NCBI GenBank assembly: GCA_036873135.1
Contig: JAPTYO010000011.1
Span: forward strand, 4,386,298 to 4,450,297
Length of the DNA stretch: 64,000 nucleotides
From: Clarkia xantiana subsp. parviflora
Taxonomy: Eukaryota > Streptophyta > Magnoliopsida > Myrtales > Onagraceae
Direction: 5' to 3'
Shown: piece by piece, positions 11,419 through 22,499 of the stretch
Layout: the number at the start of each line of letters is the position of its first letter
Numbering within the stretch: the stretch's first letter is position 1
Program-made: the position numbers and the translations under genes
Notes under the pieces: model-generated
Database searches by the model: none
The model's input: only the letters and a program-made list of their open reading frames with translations
Told to the model about the DNA's origin: nothing

Positions 11419-13179
11419 TTAAAAAAACAATAAAGGCCAGTATATGTATAATCCACATTTAAAATAAACTAGTTTTTTTCGCGCATGCGTTGCACGCACA
11501 TATTTCAATTTCATCATTTACATATACATCTTATATTATCTGTATCTCGTATATTAATAATATATTATAAAGAATATATGTGATAATTATATATTTATTA
11601 AGTCTACTTCTATTTCTAGGTAACATATACAGAATTTAGTGATTAAATAATACTTTAATTTTCTTGAGGGGTTTTACTTATGTAATAAATCACCACTTAC
11701 ATGCTCATATATTAGCATCAAACTCACATTTGTGAATATCTGGAGTAGGTTGCCTTAGCTTCAAATTCATCCTCCATTTCATTCTCTGCTACAAATTCAT
11801 CTGAATCAGACTACTTCATACTCTTCTTTTTGGCTCCCTGAGTTACAATTAAAACTGAGATCTTTTTATTGGTGTTTTTTCCCAGATTCTTCACCTCCAG
11901 CTCTTCATGTTTGCTGAAGTGGAAATGTCTGAGCAATCTTAAAAAAAATTGGTTTTCCACATTTCAACCTCGTATAACAGGAGCTTCAATGTCGAATCCT
12001 CCTTGTGAATACATTGTCAAATGAAGGAGTTTGAAATGAAAAACTCACAAATAAAACATGTACGACCATCGATGTAGTTAGTAATTGAATTAATCATTTG
12101 TTTAAAAAACCAAGTGTATGTCAAATGCTAGAAAAGTTGGATGGAAATTGATTGTATTGCTCCTTACCAAAAAGGAAGAGATTGAGGAACATGAAGAATA
12201 GAGATCAAGGAAAAAACATTACTTGAGGGAACGACATGCGAGGGTAACCAACATTAGACGCTTGAGGGAACTCTAGGGAATCGTTTGAGCACAAACTCTT
12301 TGGAATCGGAAGAGTCAAGTCCTGATCAAACAGCACCCTAGCGGGACTACAGCTGCCGACGGCTGGCTGGAAAGAACTCTTTAGAAATCATGTCATTCCA
12401 GCCAAACTAAATGCAAAGTTCTATTACATGGTCAGGATGTTAGTACTTCATGGGACACCGGACCATGAACATAAGTTTCTTTAGCAGCAAGACATGAATG
12501 ATTGCACAACTTATTGAATCACCGAAACAAAGACAAATCATAGAGATGGATAATCTTATATTCATCAGGTGAACATGTAAGCCATCTCAGTCTATGCTAC
12601 CAAAAATCTCCTCGTTACAAGAGTAAGAATTAGATTATTTGTGTTCACTAGCAATTTACAATATGCAAGGAGTGAAACAGAATTTACAACCCAGTGGCAT
12701 TGGTTACCAAATTCTCGTGGGAAGATAATTCTAGTAAATGAAGAGTATATACCATGGATGAAGATTGACCGGTTTGATTTTGTAGACATTGTTTTCACAA
12801 CCAAACTACTTTTTTCAATGGCAGTGTGTAATCCTCCTTCAGTTTTTCAAATTATTTATTGCACCCTACCAATACAAAGAATTTATGTACATAAACTATT
12901 GTCACCTTTGCAAGTTGCGCCATGAAAAAAAACCCTGTAATTATTATTATAAAAAATATTGGCATGGATAAATCTAAGGGTTTAAACAAGTCAAGCTAAA
13001 TTTAATCTAAATGACCGGGAGAAATTGTTTAGCTGTGCAATGATTGGCTTTAGAATGCGTTTCATCACATACCGGTTCGGTTGAAATTATTCAATACTTA
13101 TCCGAAAATTGTAATACTGAAAAGGTTGGTGTCCTTTGGAGTGGGTTGGTGTCCTTTGGGGGTGAGAACCCAACACAAA
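11419..13179. other. Intergenic region without a recognisable gene
   Basis: AT-rich spacer with only short open frames. At 11469 a CTAG next to CGCGCATGCGTTGCACGCAC resembles a Helitron 3' terminus read on the minus strand (hairpin, then CTAGT), but no matching 5' end was found. Nothing else can be supported. Confidence 0.5.
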
Positions 13180-13188
13180 TTATATATT

Positions 13189-14145
13189 GGGTCAATAACC
13201 TGGGAGAGGTCTGAAGTTTGGCCCTTGTGAATTTGAGAGGTCTGAAGTTTGAAATGGTGATAACAAAGGTCTGAAGTTTCGACTTGTAGATAATAGAGGT
13301 CTCCGTTAGTTTTTTCCGTTAAAACTGACGGAAGTTGGTCATGTGGATTGCATGTGACCAGAAATAAAAAAAAATTCCAAAAATACCCTTCTTGCATCTC
13401 ACATGATTCAATGAAAAGACAAAAATGCCCTTAAGGCCACCACCCAACTCCAGCCACCACCACGGCTCCGGCCGGCCACTACCCAACTCCGGCGACCACC
13501 ACTCTCTCCGGCGACCACCACCCTCTCCGGCGACCACCACCCTCTCCGGCCGGCCACCACCCTCTCCGACGACCGCCACCACGGCCCCAATTGGGCCCAA
13601 ATCGAAGCCACAAAGCTCCGATCGGAGCTCGGTGGCTCCGATCGGAGCTATGTGGCTCCGATTTGGGGCCACAGAGCTCCAAATCGGAGCCACCGAGCTC
13701 CGATCGGAGCTTTGTGGCTCCGATTTGGGCCCAATCGGGGCCGGTGGCTCCGATTTGGGCCCAATTGAGGCCGTGGTGGCGGTCGTCGGAGAGGGTGGTG
13801 GCCGGCCGGAGAGGGTGGTGGTCGCCGGAGAGAGTGGTGGTCGCCGGAGAGGGTGGTGGCCGGCCGGAGCCGTGGTGGTGGTCGGAGTTGGGTTAGGTTT
13901 AAATTATGGATAGGGGTATTTTTGTCATTTCATCTTTATATTAATTAAACTTTTTATTAATTCAAATATTACAAAAGGGTATTTTTGACATTTCACACGG
14001 TTCTGTTAAATTTGACAGAAAATTTGGACGGAAAACCTAAAAATCACAAAGTCCAAACTTCAGACATCAGTTATCACCATTTCAATCTTCAGACCTCTCA
14101 AATTAACAAGGGCCAAACTTCAGACCTCTCCCAGGTTATTGACCC
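13189..14145. mobile_element. 957-bp Mutator-like foldback element with hairpin core and perfect 9-bp duplication
   Basis: Ends GGGTCAATAACCTGGGAGAG and CTCTCCCAGGTTATTGACCC are perfectly complementary, and pairing continues through GGTCTGAAGTTTGGCCCTTG. The duplication TTATATATT flanks it at 13180-13188 and 14146-14154. The GC-rich core (about 13436-13890) is itself an inverted repeat. Units of GCGACCACCACCCTCTCCG read in one direction, then GATCGGAGC/GGCTCCGAT palindromes near the centre (about 13670-13685), then the complementary units. Overlapping proline- or glycine-rich open frames on both strands follow from this composition. It ends 82 bp before the 3' end of the PPR gene. Confidence 0.85.
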
Positions 14146-14227
14146 TTATATATTGGTATAGTAGATGATCGATCTTACAATGGCTTTTCTTTCTTTCCAA
14201 CAATATGTTTTATCAAACTCTCTATCT

Positions 14228-15964
14228 CTACTGCGTATTGACAACTTCAACGAAGCTGAAGCCTGGTTGCTGCTTCATAGCTCCTTTAGCCTTCATCTCC
14301 TCCCTCACATCTCTCACCATATCCCACTCTACAACCGAAGCTCCGAAATTCGACACAGCCATTAAGTTCTCACAACTCTCAAGTCCCGACCGATGCATTC
14401 TTTTCACGACTTCTTTCCCAAGCCGGCTTTCTCCACAATCATGACATGCTCTAAGCAGCATCCGCCACAACATATCGTCCGCTTCAATCGGCATATTCAC
14501 CACAAACTCAAAAGCCTCATCGATAACCCCAGCTTTGCATAAAAGATCCACCATACATCCATAATGCTCCATCAATGGCTCTATTCCAAAGTCATTTCTC
14601 ATAGAATCAAACCATCTTTTCCCCTCATTCAACAAACCCGAATGGCTACACGCAGATAATATGCTGAGGAAAACAACACTGTCTGGTTCAAACCCTTGTC
14701 TCAACATCTGAGTGAACTTGACAAGTGCAGACACTCCATGTCCATGCATTGCAAGTCCGTGTATCAAACTAGTCCAAGATACTAATGTTCGGTCCTTCGT
14801 TCCGTTGAAAATTTCAATAGATCTCTGGATGTTACCAAATTTGGCATGCATCGCTATGAGGGCATTTGACAGTTTAATGCTTCGGTTACTAGAGAAATTT
14901 TTACATACCCAGAAATCAATCCAATCAATGAGCTCGGTTCTTCCCGATTTTGAGCAGACTGATATCACAGACAACAATATTACCTCGTCAGGCCTTACAT
15001 TGGCAGACTCCATTTCTCTGAACATGGCTAATGCGTCGGTTAAGCAATTGTTTTCGGAGTAGCCGTTGAGCATTGAAGTCCATGAAACCACGGTTTTGTC
15101 GGGCATCAAGTTGAATATCCGGGTTGCACTTGGTAACGACCTGCATTTTGAGTACATGTCAATCAAGGCATTGTTAATAAACACATCGGGATTAGAAACG
15201 TGCCGTATCAAACATCCATGGACAGACTTTCCCTCCCTCAATAGTTTGAGTGGTGCACAACAGGAAAGAAGAGTGACTGCAGTGACCTTATTAAGCACAA
15301 CTCCATCATTAGCCATACCACGAGAAGCTTCCAGAGCCTCACTAGGACATTCACTCTGTAAATACGCAAGAAGCAGACAATTCCAAGAGATTACATCTCT
15401 GTATGACATTTCGTCGAACAGCTGGCGCACGCTCTGGAGTTCATCAAAGTTCCTATACATATTCATTAGGGCAGTCTGCAAAACACCTTCTGAGACAAAA
15501 CCAAACTTCAAAACATCGGTATGCATCTGTTGCCCTAAAGAAATCGGAGGCATCAAACTACACGCCTTGATAGCAAACAGAAGTGAGTAACTATCCAAAA
15601 TCACACCTTTCCTCCGCAAATGTGAATACACTGAAATGGCGCTTTTGGGGTCGCTTCGATCCACATAACCCCTCATCACGGTGTTCCATGTAAAAGTATC
15701 AAGGCCATCAACGTTACCTGCTATTGTATGGGCTGCGGATGCAGCGCCTGGAGAAGGGTTGGATGCTAAAGAGGCAATGAGCTTGCTTGCAAAAGGGGGT
15801 CGGTGGATGAGGCCCGCGGTGATCATGTGTCCATGAATTTGGTTGAGTTGGACGATGTTTGTGCATTCTTGGAAGAGGGAAGTGAGTTCTTGAACTTGAA
15901 GTGGGTATCCCTCTGTATTGGATAGCTTGCTGTTAGAGGTCCTGATGATCTTACACAGCTTCAT
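14228..15964 (-). CDS. Pentatricopeptide repeat protein, PLS/E-type
   Basis: Intronless 578-residue PPR protein, as most plant PPR genes are. PPR proteins bind organellar RNA base by base. Repeats are visible from about residue 85 to 500: DTFTWNTVMRGYV, RDVISWNCLLLAYL, VFINNALIDMYSKC, KTVVSWTSMLNGYSEN, RTLVSWTSLIHGLAMHGHG, PDSVVFLSILSACSHSGL, MEHYGCMVDLLCKAG. The alternation of P, L and S repeats and the carboxyl end (MPIEADDMLWRMLLRACHDCG, PGFSFVEV) place it in the E subgroup, without a DYW deaminase domain. The start ATG at 15964 gives MKLCKIIRTSNSK, basic and Ser-rich, compatible with an organelle targeting peptide. E-type proteins often act in C-to-U editing with a separate DYW partner, but the RNA target cannot be inferred. 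Confidence 0.9.
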   Translation of the reverse strand: MKLCKIIRTSNSKLSNTEGYPLQVQELTSLFQECTNIVQLNQIHGHMITAGLIHRPPFASKLIASLASNPSPGAASAAHTIAGNVDGLDTFTWNTVMRGYVDRSDPKSAISVYSHLRRKGVILDSYSLLFAIKACSLMPPISLGQQMHTDVLKFGFVSEGVLQTALMNMYRNFDELQSVRQLFDEMSYRDVISWNCLLLAYLQSECPSEALEASRGMANDGVVLNKVTAVTLLSCCAPLKLLREGKSVHGCLIRHVSNPDVFINNALIDMYSKCRSLPSATRIFNLMPDKTVVSWTSMLNGYSENNCLTDALAMFREMESANVRPDEVILLSVISVCSKSGRTELIDWIDFWVCKNFSSNRSIKLSNALIAMHAKFGNIQRSIEIFNGTKDRTLVSWTSLIHGLAMHGHGVSALVKFTQMLRQGFEPDSVVFLSILSACSHSGLLNEGKRWFDSMRNDFGIEPLMEHYGCMVDLLCKAGVIDEAFEFVVNMPIEADDMLWRMLLRACHDCGESRLGKEVVKRMHRSGLESCENLMAVSNFGASVVEWDMVRDVREEMKAKGAMKQQPGFSFVEVVNTQ

Positions 15965-17759
15965 AGAAGTTTACAATCCCGTTTAATTACACTCGAATAT
16001 ATTCCAATTAGAGAGAGCCAGACAAGTAACCTTATCACTACTATGACTTGCCCCAGTCTCGCCGCCAGTCATGTCCATCTCCGGCTGCACCACCAGACGA
16101 CACACGTCGCTCCCCACCTCCGCCGCCAGCCAACGCCGCTCGTCCTATACGCCGCTGTGCCAGACACTTAGATTGGCGAGACTTTCTTGTGGTGAATCGC
16201 GGATTGACGGAGGTCTCGCCGTTGAGTATGAACCACCCTTTAGTTTCCCTCTTGTGGCAAACGTTCGAGAGAGGTCGCCACCGACGACGCTAGGCAGCAA
16301 CCAGCAAAGGAAGAGTTGGAGGGGCCGGCAGCAAACCAACAACCACGGTGGTAGTATGTATATTGGGGTGAAACCAAAATTCGGTTGGTCCGAAAAGTCG
16401 GTGAAAATCGAACCGTTCCGATCGTAAAAACAGAATCCGAAATAACAGTTTGGTTTTTGGTCGGATTTTTTTTACTCTAGTTTGGTTTTTGGTCCGATTC
16501 ATATTTTGAGCTTGAAGGACCGTGGGACCGAACCGACCGTTATGCTAACTAAATATATACAATATATATTATATTAGCTGATATTAATCAATATAATTAA
16601 TTAATTAGGTTAATAAAAATTATGAAATAGTCACTTATGAAATTTATTTTTTCTAATTTTATTTTATAATTTATTGAATTATATTAATGGACGTTATTTT
16701 TTATTTCGGTTTGATAAATTCCATGAAAATAACGAGAATTTTAAATGGTGATTGTTAATTTTGGATTTTCGGTTTAAACCGAAAACCGAACCAAAAAAAC
16801 CGTACTATTAATGGACGGTTTATTTTTCCTCATCGATTTTTTGGTCGGATTTTTTAAAAGAAAAAAACCGGACTAAAAATATACGTAACCGACCTAACCA
16901 AGAAAAAAAACCGGTCCGACTGGAAGCTTCGAGACGGAATCGCAACGTGCGCCGTCAACTAGGGGAGAAGAGGAAAAGTGACAGTTAGAGGAGATGTCTT
17001 TTTCACTGAAGAGATGAAGCGTAAATCAGAATAGGAGTGATTTGGCAAAACAAGAAAATTAACCCTATATAAATTATAAACTTAACCTTTTTATCTTTTT
17101 TGGCCAAAAAAAAAAACCTTTTTATCTTTATTACGAGGGTTATATGTAAAGAAAATACAGATGGTAGAATGTAATTTTATTTCTACTGATTTAGGTTGTT
17201 TTTAGCTGGTCGGTCCGGATTTGAACCGGTTCGAACCATATGAAGCGTGAATCGGTACCATGTCAGGTCCGACTTTCAGTCCGGTTCTGATAACACTGGC
17301 TATATGTTTGAATAACAATGTATTAAAAAAATGTAACATATTTTTAAAGTTTTTTTAGATATATATATAATAAATTTTCGCAATTGTGATTTAGATATAT
17401 ATATTTTAAAAAAGATAATTTTAGATAAAATCGTTACTTTTTTGTTAAAATTTTGGATATTTTTGCTAATTATACAACGTTTCTTGACGTGGCGGTACAT
17501 GATTAACTACTATGTTAAAAAAAAAAGTAATACATTATTTAAAATAGGAAAATAAACTTTAACAAATCGAAAAATCTCCAAGGAAGCAATAATCGCAGAG
17601 GAGCGAATTTCGGCTGACATGCAACCGTCGAAGGCAGGCTGCCGCTGACATGCGTTGACAGAGGGTAACAGTTGACAACGGGTCTATAATCGTATTACTG
17701 GTTAGCTTCTTAACTCTGCATCTGTAGGAACAAATAACGCGATTTACTGAAAGATCGAT
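15965..17759. other. Intergenic region with CGGTTT/AACCG-rich degenerate repeat
   Basis: From 16048 to about 16330 there is a GC-richer stretch with overlapping open frames on both strands and no recognisable protein. From about 16350 to 16925 and 17205-17290 the sequence is rich in AACCG and CGGTT words in both orientations (for example CGGTTTAAACCGAAAACCGAA). This is the pattern of a decayed hAT-type or similar inverted-repeat element, but no clean ends or duplication could be set. The rest is AT-rich spacer. Confidence 0.5.
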
Positions 17760-17764
17760 AACAC

Positions 17765-18525
17765 TGTTGGATCACGGGCGAAGCTCCGTTACGTCCTTGA
17801 CGGAATGCTTGGACTCCTGGGCTCCGCGTGGTCCTGCAAAAGGGGATGGCCTGGGTGGTGACCCAGAATCCCTCTCCGATGCTTAAATGAGTACGGTAAT
17901 CAATGGGTGGTAAGCAAGAGTATATGTTCGTATCAGTGTAGGGTTTTTCTGAGGTAACCTCCTCCTTTATATAGAAGGAGGAGTTACCTTGTTACCTGTT
18001 ACTGCGCTTGGCAGTTATACCCATGATTCCGTGTATCTCGCCACGATTCCGTATATCTCGACTGAGATTCCATATTTCTCGCCCCACGCTCCGCGTATCT
18101 TACCCGTACCTCCGCGTATCTCGGGCACGCCCTGCGTATCTCGGGGGAGATTATCTATATCTTAACCGTCTTCCCACTACTCTCATCCAGTAGGCGGGTT
18201 TCTCGGTCTTATCCTCTGATTACAAGTCTCGACTACTGTCGGGGACTCCAGAGTTGTCTCATTCTAGATCACCACCCAGGACCTTCAGTCTCTACGGGAC
18301 AGGTCCAGCCTCTGCGGGGCTTTATTATCGGGGCCTTTACTAAGGCATATCGGGGCCTACTCAGAGGCTTCTTATCGGGAGCGTTCAGCTCATACATCGG
18401 GACCGCTGAAGTCGGGACCCTTCGTGCTGGGCCTCTGGGCTTTCAAGGCTTTTCGCGAGGCCCACTGGACCTACTCGCCGTCCAGTGGCTGTTAACGGGG
18501 CTAACGATTACATCGGAACCCATCA
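17765..18525 (-). repeat. 3' LTR of the Tat element
   Basis: 761 bp, bounded by TG...CA, same length as the 5' LTR. Differences seen between the two copies: CCTGGGCTCC against CCTAGGCTCC, two changes in CTCGACTGAGATT against CTCGGCTGGGATT, CAGCCTCTG against CAGCATCTG, and GGGCTTTCAAG against GGGCCTTCAAG. Confidence 0.95.
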
Positions 18526-18537
18526 TTTGCCCCCAAG
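18526..18537 (-). other. Polypurine tract
   Basis: Read on the minus strand, CTTGGGGGCAAA lies immediately next to the first base of the 3' LTR (TGATGGG). This is the expected place and composition of the plus-strand primer for reverse transcription. Confidence 0.8.
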
Positions 18538-19082
18538 ACATGGGGGACTTTTAGTTCGTCATGTCTTCCAGTCCAACTTTTTTGACCTCTCTTATCGAAG
18601 GTTTTTGCTTTCATGCCCTCCGATACCGCCGTCGGATGCTTGGATCCTTGCAATTTTTGATACCTCAGTTAGAGGCTTTTGTCTTCATACCTTCCGATAC
18701 CACCGTCGGAGGCTTTGATCTTTGCGTGTGATCGTTATATATCAGAGTCTCTTTCTTATGATTGCCTTGGGCCCACCAGGCCCCATGGGCAGTTGCCAAA
18801 TCCAAGGAGACTCCTCGGCTATTGTAGCATTAAATGCCTAGGGCTAGAGAAACGACGTTTAAACCAGCGTGACTGCTGTTTTCTGAAAAAGTAACTGTGA
18901 CATCACACACGTCTCCTCCGTGCCTAAAATCTCGTCGATTAAGATCGTGTCGTTTCCTCTTCAACGGCGCAGATCAAGCCCATCCAGCTGTCTCCTCCGT
19001 ACCGTCCCATAGCTCAACGGTTGTGATTAAATCGTTTCGTCTTCAACGGTCACGATTACGTCCCTTCAATTGTCCTTTTGCC

Positions 19083-19090
19083 TATAAAAG
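19083..19090 (+). promoter_or_regulatory. TATA box of the element's opposite-strand gene
   Basis: TATAAAAG in the context GCCTATAAAAGGTAAAACC, about 155 bp before the ATG at 19244 and on the same strand as that gene, followed by a pyrimidine-rich leader (CTCATTCACTTCTTCTGC). The spacing allows a 5' leader of roughly 130 bases. It lies outside the LTR, so the opposite-strand gene appears to have its own promoter. Confidence 0.65.
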
Positions 19091-19243
19091 GTAAAACCCT
19101 GGTCTCATTCACTTCTTCTGCACTCTCTCGCTTTCAACCATCCTTGCATTCGAAGCTCTCCTCCAGCTCCTCCTGGTGTTTCAAGTGATCAAGGCCTTCA
19201 ACCTTTCCGATCTTCCTTATTCTTACTTCTTTGACCACCGATC

Positions 19244-21972
19244 ATGTCTGGTAAGGACTTCTTTCCACGTTTTTGTAATTTGCTTACTGTTTACTCTTCT
19301 TTTCTCAATTCCTCTTGTCTGTAATCGTTTTTAGACGAAGCTACTTCTGAGATTAATCCCTTTGCCTTTGAGTTTGCTGTCAACGAAATATCTGAGGGTT
19401 CGTATGAGGTTGCCCTTAGAGAGGGGTGTATCACCTCGGATTGGGAGCCTCGCTTCCCTTACGAGTCCCAAACTGTTGGTAGAAGGAAGCACATTATCAC
19501 GCCTCCTCGGGCAGGGGAGGTGTTTGTTTCTACTGGACAGATAAGCGCGGGGATTCGGTTCCCCTTATGTGGAAACATGGTGGAGATGTGCAACTTCTAC
19601 AAAACGCACCCTTGTACTTTCTCTCCACACGCCATCCGCGTGTGGAATGCCTTCCAGCTCCTATGCCATCGCCAGCAATGGACATACAGCCTCCTGTTGT
19701 TCCGCACTTTTTACGGCATGAAGTGCAACAAATCCGGTGTCTGCTCCTTCTCCCCCCGACTCCCCAAGTGGACAAAGGAGCAACTTTCACGTTTCGGCTG
19801 GGACAGCGAAACTTGGAAGTTTCACAAGGATCGGATTCTGATCCGCGACTCGGGCTCCGACAAAAGTGGCTGGAAGAAGTACTACTTCTTTGTCCAGCAT
19901 AGCTCTGTCCCCTGGCCTCGATGGGAAGTCGTGGCGGACCCTGCCCCCAAGCTCCAGGATTACTCCGAGGATGACCTCAACACCCTCCAGATGGTGCAAC
20001 TCTACGCTGGGGGGACAACTTCATACCTATCGATGCCAACAAGCTCCAGGAGCGGAATCTGATTGCCATCGGAGTTCGACTCCTTGATTCTGTTTCTGCA
20101 GATTTAGTCGTCTAGGTAATATTTCTAACTATTTTATTTTTACCTTTGCAGCCAAGAAGGCTTCTCTGTTGACTCATCTCATTCTGAAGCAGGGCGAGAC
20201 TGATGCCGTCCAGAGTGGCTCCAAGCGGAAGCGTAAACTGGTGAAGAAGGGTACTGCCTCCTCCGCCCCCTTATCTGCTGCTCCTTCTACCGACGAGCAA
20301 GTCGGGGCCAAGAAAACCAGGCGGGAGGAGATAGATCGGGCCTTCGGGGTCACCACCATCGAGGAAGGTAAGCGCGTTCGTCGTGCAATTAATCAATATA
20401 AAAAATTGATCCCCAAGGAGTTTATCCCTGCTGATCGGAAAGCACGTGTCCAAGAGATTAAGTACATCCTTCGAGGGGAAATTCCCCACGTCCTTGAGGC
20501 GGGATACTACAACGTCCTTGGGAAGAATAGACATTTCGATCGTCAAGTCATCTGGTGCCCTGAAGGTACTCTTCCTAACTTCATTCGTCCCGCCACCGCA
20601 GGTCCCTTGGAGATTCCTGCTCCGACGGAGGCTATCATTCCAGCGGGGGCTGCAACTCCACAAGAACTGATGCTGGAGGACGCCCCGGCGGGAGCTCAGT
20701 TCCGCCAGGTGACCGATTTGGAAGCTTCTCCTTCTGCCGAGGAGCCTGAAGAGGGGGGCCTGCTTCCCCGCGGCAGGTCAGGGCCCAAGAAAGCGAGGCC
20801 CGCTGTTAGGGACGTGTCCAAGAGTCCCCCTCCTGTTCTTCGTATGCCAACTCCCGAGCCGCCAGTTGAGGTGGCTCCTTTGGCTGAAGGTTCCGGGGTC
20901 GTCCCCCCGCTCCCCGTGGATGAAAACCTTTACAAGGTTTTCACCCCTGACGAGGGGATGATGCCCTGGAACCCGATCGAGTCCCTTCGAGGGGTTCCAC
21001 TTCGCCGGGGAGAGCTTGATCCTGGGCTGGCCCTGCATCTGCTGGCGGGGTGTGTTCCTCCAGCCTTGAGGCGGCCCCTGTCCTTCGCGCGGGAGGACCT
21101 TGAGGAGGAGATCCGCGACATGGCCATTCGTCGGATGGAGGTGAAACTTCTATCCTTGTTTGGTTTTCATCATTACCCTTATCTTTGATTGCTTATGTCC
21201 TGATCTTTTCCCTTCCTTCTTTCAGGACACCGCGAACCAACAGCGCTGCTTCGGCCTTATCCTGGCCCTGAAGGGTGCTTTGGAAGCGGCGGAGGCCCAA
21301 TCGAACCCTGATGCTTTAGCCAAGCTTCAGGTAGAACTCGACGAGGCTGTTGCGGCCAAGAACAAGATGGCCAAGGAGAAGACTCTCCTTGATGATTTGT
21401 CCTCCAACCTGCTCAAGAAGGTTCACGATCATGAGGCTGTCATGCGTCGGGAGCGGAAGATGGTCCAGGCGGACCAGCAGCGGAATGAGGAGGAGAAGAA
21501 GCAGCTCATTCACGAGAAAAATGTCTTCGCGGACCTTCTCGCGGAGGCTAAGGCGAAGTTTGAGGCGGAGAGGGCTGAGTTCTCTGCCAAGCTGGCTGAG
21601 GCAAAGGCTCAGGGCCTCGAGGAGGGCCACCAACGGGGCTTCGAGGAGGGCCGCCAGCGGGGCCTCGAGGAGTATCGGGACTCTGAAGAATTCAAGGTGG
21701 CTGCTGTGGAGTTTTGCAAGTCCGAGATGGAGGACGTGTTGTTCAACACCGTCGAGGAGCTGTACACAGCCTACGCGGATTCCATTGATTTCACGAAGTC
21801 CGAGACTCTTGCCCCCATTGCGGAGAAGTACTTCAACCTCCCCGCGGAGAGTGAAGAGGCTGCTGCCGTGGACCCGACTCCGCCAGCTGCGGAGCCTTCT
21901 GCCCAAGTCCCTCCAAACTCCGTTCCCTCTGATGCCGCTAAGGATCCACCTTCCCGCAAGGACCAAGCTTAA
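19244..21972 (+). CDS. Opposite-strand accessory gene of the Tat element (gypsy-associated plant transposon protein with coiled coil)
   Basis: Spliced model on the strand opposite gag-pol: exon 1 19244-19250 (ATGTCTG), exon 2 19335-20115, exon 3 20152-21140, exon 4 21226-21972. Introns are short with GT-AG borders; the exon 1/2 and 3/4 joins keep frame. The first part (VWNAFQLLCHRQQWTYSLLLF, then a GWKKYYFFV block) recalls the plant domain named putative gypsy-type transposon (Pfam PF04195); this is from memory, not a search. Exon 3 begins with a basic cluster KRKRKLVKK, a likely nuclear signal, and a Pro/Glu-rich linker. Exon 4 is a long coiled coil with repeats of HQRGFEEG type. Oddities: a G6 run at 20009-20014 shifts the frame of exon 2, and the alternative frame runs to TAG at 20113, right at the splice donor. 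This copy may be broken there or read as two ORFs. Function unknown; such ORFs are documented in Tat elements. Confidence 0.65.
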
Positions 21973-22194
21973 TGCTTACATCTTTTAGTCCTTGTTGTCT
22001 TTCTCCTTTGTCTATTGTATCGAACCTCTTTGGCCTTCTGGCCCTTATATAAGTAGTTTTCTTTCCATCTATTTTGGCATCGATATTCATCTGCACTTTA
22101 TCTAAAGCGGCTTAAAATTCGTTACTCAGAACGTTCCGATGCACCATTAAAATGACTTCATACGTCCTTCCGACGTTTAACTTGGGACTTTACC

Positions 22195-22390
22195 ATTTAA
22201 GGCTTCTCGTCCGAAAATCGGGACTTCGCCACTTAAGGCTTCTCATCTAAAATCGGGACTTCACCACTTAAGGTTTCTCGTCCAAAATCGGGACTTCACC
22301 ACTTAAGGTTTCTCGTCCAAAATCGGGACTTCACCACTTAAGGTTTCTCGTCCAAAATCGGGATTTCACCACTTAAGGTTTCTCGTCCCT
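22195..22390. repeat. 35-bp tandem repeat, about five copies
   Basis: Unit AAGGTTTCTCGTCCAAAATC plus GGGACTTCACCACTT; units start at 22270, 22305, 22340 and 22375, with diverged copies before. It lies between the ends of the two convergent genes of the Tat element. Confidence 0.85.
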
Positions 22391-22499
22391 GCCTTTCAAG
22401 GCCATCTTCACACCCCTTAGGGCTTTTACTGCGTCTCTACTGGACGGCTTAATCATACCCGTTAAGGCTTTTTGTCGCATCATGTAGACGACTTATACG

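Noticed and set aside
11469..13100. Full Helitron from 11469
   Set aside because: Only the 3' terminus-like hairpin and CTAG are visible; no TC start with A/T target found.
13408..13913. Overlapping proline/glycine/tryptophan-rich open frames on both strands
   Set aside because: They follow from the GC-rich repeat core of the foldback element; frames exist in several phases at once with no start context, domain or splice structure.
14712..15590. Plus-strand frames of 116 and 174 codons over the PPR gene
   Set aside because: Antisense shadows of the PPR repeats; no promoter or motif.
16048..16502. Possible small gene upstream of the PPR gene
   Set aside because: Overlapping frames on both strands, no family resemblance, and the 3' part runs into AACCG-rich repeat.
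21316..21988. Arg/Ser-rich and Leu-rich frames overlapping exon 4 of the accessory gene
   Set aside because: Shadows of the codon-biased coiled-coil frame; no independent motif.
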